A stretch of 64,000 bases of DNA from an uncultured Clostridium sp. (GTDB lineage: Bacteria > Bacillota > Clostridia > TANB77 > CAG-508), in NCBI GenBank assembly GCA_946404215.1, contig CAMJCT010000005.1:1-64000 (forward strand), read 5' to 3'. The stretch's first letter is position 1. Each line of letters opens with the position of its first letter. Below are positions 63,357 to 64,000 of this stretch, piece by piece. The translations under genes were made by a program, and so were the position numbers. The notes under the pieces are model-generated. The model did no database searches and was not told the DNA's origin. It saw nothing but the letters and a program-made list of their open reading frames with translations.

Positions 63357-64000
63357 TTATTTTATTATTTCATAAAAACTTTTGAACTCATACCCTTGCT
63401 CCCTTAAGTAATTTATTATTTGAGGCAATGCATCTACAGTTGCCTGTTTCGTTTCTGAATCATGCATTAATACAACTATACTATTTTTATCTTGTACAGT
63501 GTCTATCAACCTTTCCATCTCAAATTCTACTGTTGGATTTTGTACTTCTGCATCTCCATTTAAAGCATTCCAATCAACATTTACAATATTATTTTCATTT
63601 AATAATTCCTTTGCCTGGCTCTTAATTTCTGCATATTTGCCTCCAATTAATCCACCTGGAAATCTAAATAAATGTGAATTATATTCTGGATTTTTTATTG
63701 CCTCTCGTACAATTTCGTTACATCTGTTGTATTCATCAAGCACCGCTTCAGGAGAAGAATAAATATTTTTATACATATGGGTATATCCATGATTAGCCAA
63801 ATAGTGACCTTCTTCATATATTTTTTTTGCCAATTCTGGATACAAATTCACATTTACGCCTAGCACAAAAAATGTCGCTTTAACTTTCTGTTCACTTAAA
63901 ATATTCAATATTGAATCCGTTTGAATTGAAGGTCCATCATCAAAAGTTAGAAATGCTTGTTTTTTTTCTGAATTATAAATATGACTTATATTCTCCTTTC
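63357..64000 (-). CDS. Polysaccharide deacetylase (NodB-like), N-terminus beyond the window
   Basis: The last 214 residues are in the window. KKQAFLTFDDGPSIQTDSIL is motif 1 (T-F-D-D-G-P), then VKATFFVLGVNVNLYPELAK, HYLANHGYTHMYKNIYSSPE is the H-x-x-H-like metal motif (H-G-Y-T-H), FRFPGGLIGGKYAEI motif 3, and VVLMHDSETKQATVDALPQI motif 5. It deacetylates peptidoglycan or another polysaccharide. The frame is open to the window edge, so the start and any signal or anchor are not visible. Confidence 0.93.
   Translation of the reverse strand, partial: KENISHIYNSEKKQAFLTFDDGPSIQTDSILNILSEQKVKATFFVLGVNVNLYPELAKKIYEEGHYLANHGYTHMYKNIYSSPEAVLDEYNRCNEIVREAIKNPEYNSHLFRFPGGLIGGKYAEIKSQAKELLNENNIVNVDWNALNGDAEVQNPTVEFEMERLIDTVQDKNSIVVLMHDSETKQATVDALPQIINYLREQGYEFKSFYEIIK

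Noticed and set aside
1-64000. CRISPR arrays or rRNA genes
   Set aside because: No regularly spaced direct repeats and no rRNA-like segments seen.

Overview
The window comes from a very AT-rich, spore-forming member of the Bacillota, most likely an anaerobic clostridial lineage. It carries a complete spoIIIAA-AH locus, gpr, ytxC, a cotJ spore-coat operon, the asp23/amaP envelope-stress set, remA, rubrerythrin and housekeeping genes in clostridial order. I cannot place it below class level from the sequence.

Region 1 (1-18.4 kb) is a cotJABC operon, minus strand, interrupted twice. Element B (about 7.2 kb, 10489-17673) splits cotJB at the 7-bp core AAGGCCA. Element A (about 10.0 kb, 156-10172) splits cotJC at the 8-bp core ACACCATG. 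Each carries a large serine recombinase whose 3' end lies 20-30 bp from one attachment core. Removing both elements restores cotJB and the cotJB-cotJC junction exactly in frame, and extends cotJC in frame. Joining the element ends recreates dyad-symmetric attP sites. This is the architecture of sporulation intervening elements such as skin in sigK. cotJC appears to break off once more near position 55, so a third element may lie left of the window. Element A cargo is a run of eight GNAT acetyltransferase genes (two decayed) with a NUDIX hydrolase, a DHH phosphoesterase, a P-loop kinase-like protein and a HepT-MntA toxin-antitoxin pair. Element B cargo includes a Y-family polymerase with a YolD partner under a LexA-box promoter, a methyltransferase, a kinase-like protein and a GNAT-DUF402 fusion.

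Region 2 (18.4-37.6 kb): rpmF, asnB, the spoIIIA operon, yebC, several lineage proteins, a DUF4912 plus GH57 branching-enzyme pair, ytxC and gpr. Region 3 (37.7-64 kb): uvrA, fhs, xseA/xseB, nusB, amaP/asp23, a CDF transporter, fmt-def-priA-gmk-rpoZ-remA-yicC, rsmE, a foreign-looking purC, rubrerythrin, DUF2207/LemA, tRNA-Leu, a LysM lysozyme and a polysaccharide deacetylase.

The most unusual signal is translational. Eight genes (a GNAT in element A, umuC, asnB twice, spoIIIAA, the DUF4912 gene, ytxC, uvrA three times, xseA twice) are broken in frame at twelve places, and every break is the same: one extra C directly in front of a GGA or GGT glycine codon, creating an in-frame CGG. I found no other in-frame CGG in the window except codon 2 of the foreign-looking purC, although CGG is common in the other two frames. 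The simplest reading is that CGG is unassigned or starved here and ribosomes skip +1, reading C-GGN as glycine, much like the CGGA frameshifting described for glass-sponge mitochondria. In the features these genes are given as single reconstructed coding regions.

A dispersed family of about 190-270 bp elements with GTTACT termini and 8-bp target duplications (31.5 kb and 46.2 kb intact; remnants at 18.8, 55.1 and 59.6 kb) shares a conserved internal core and looks like a MITE.
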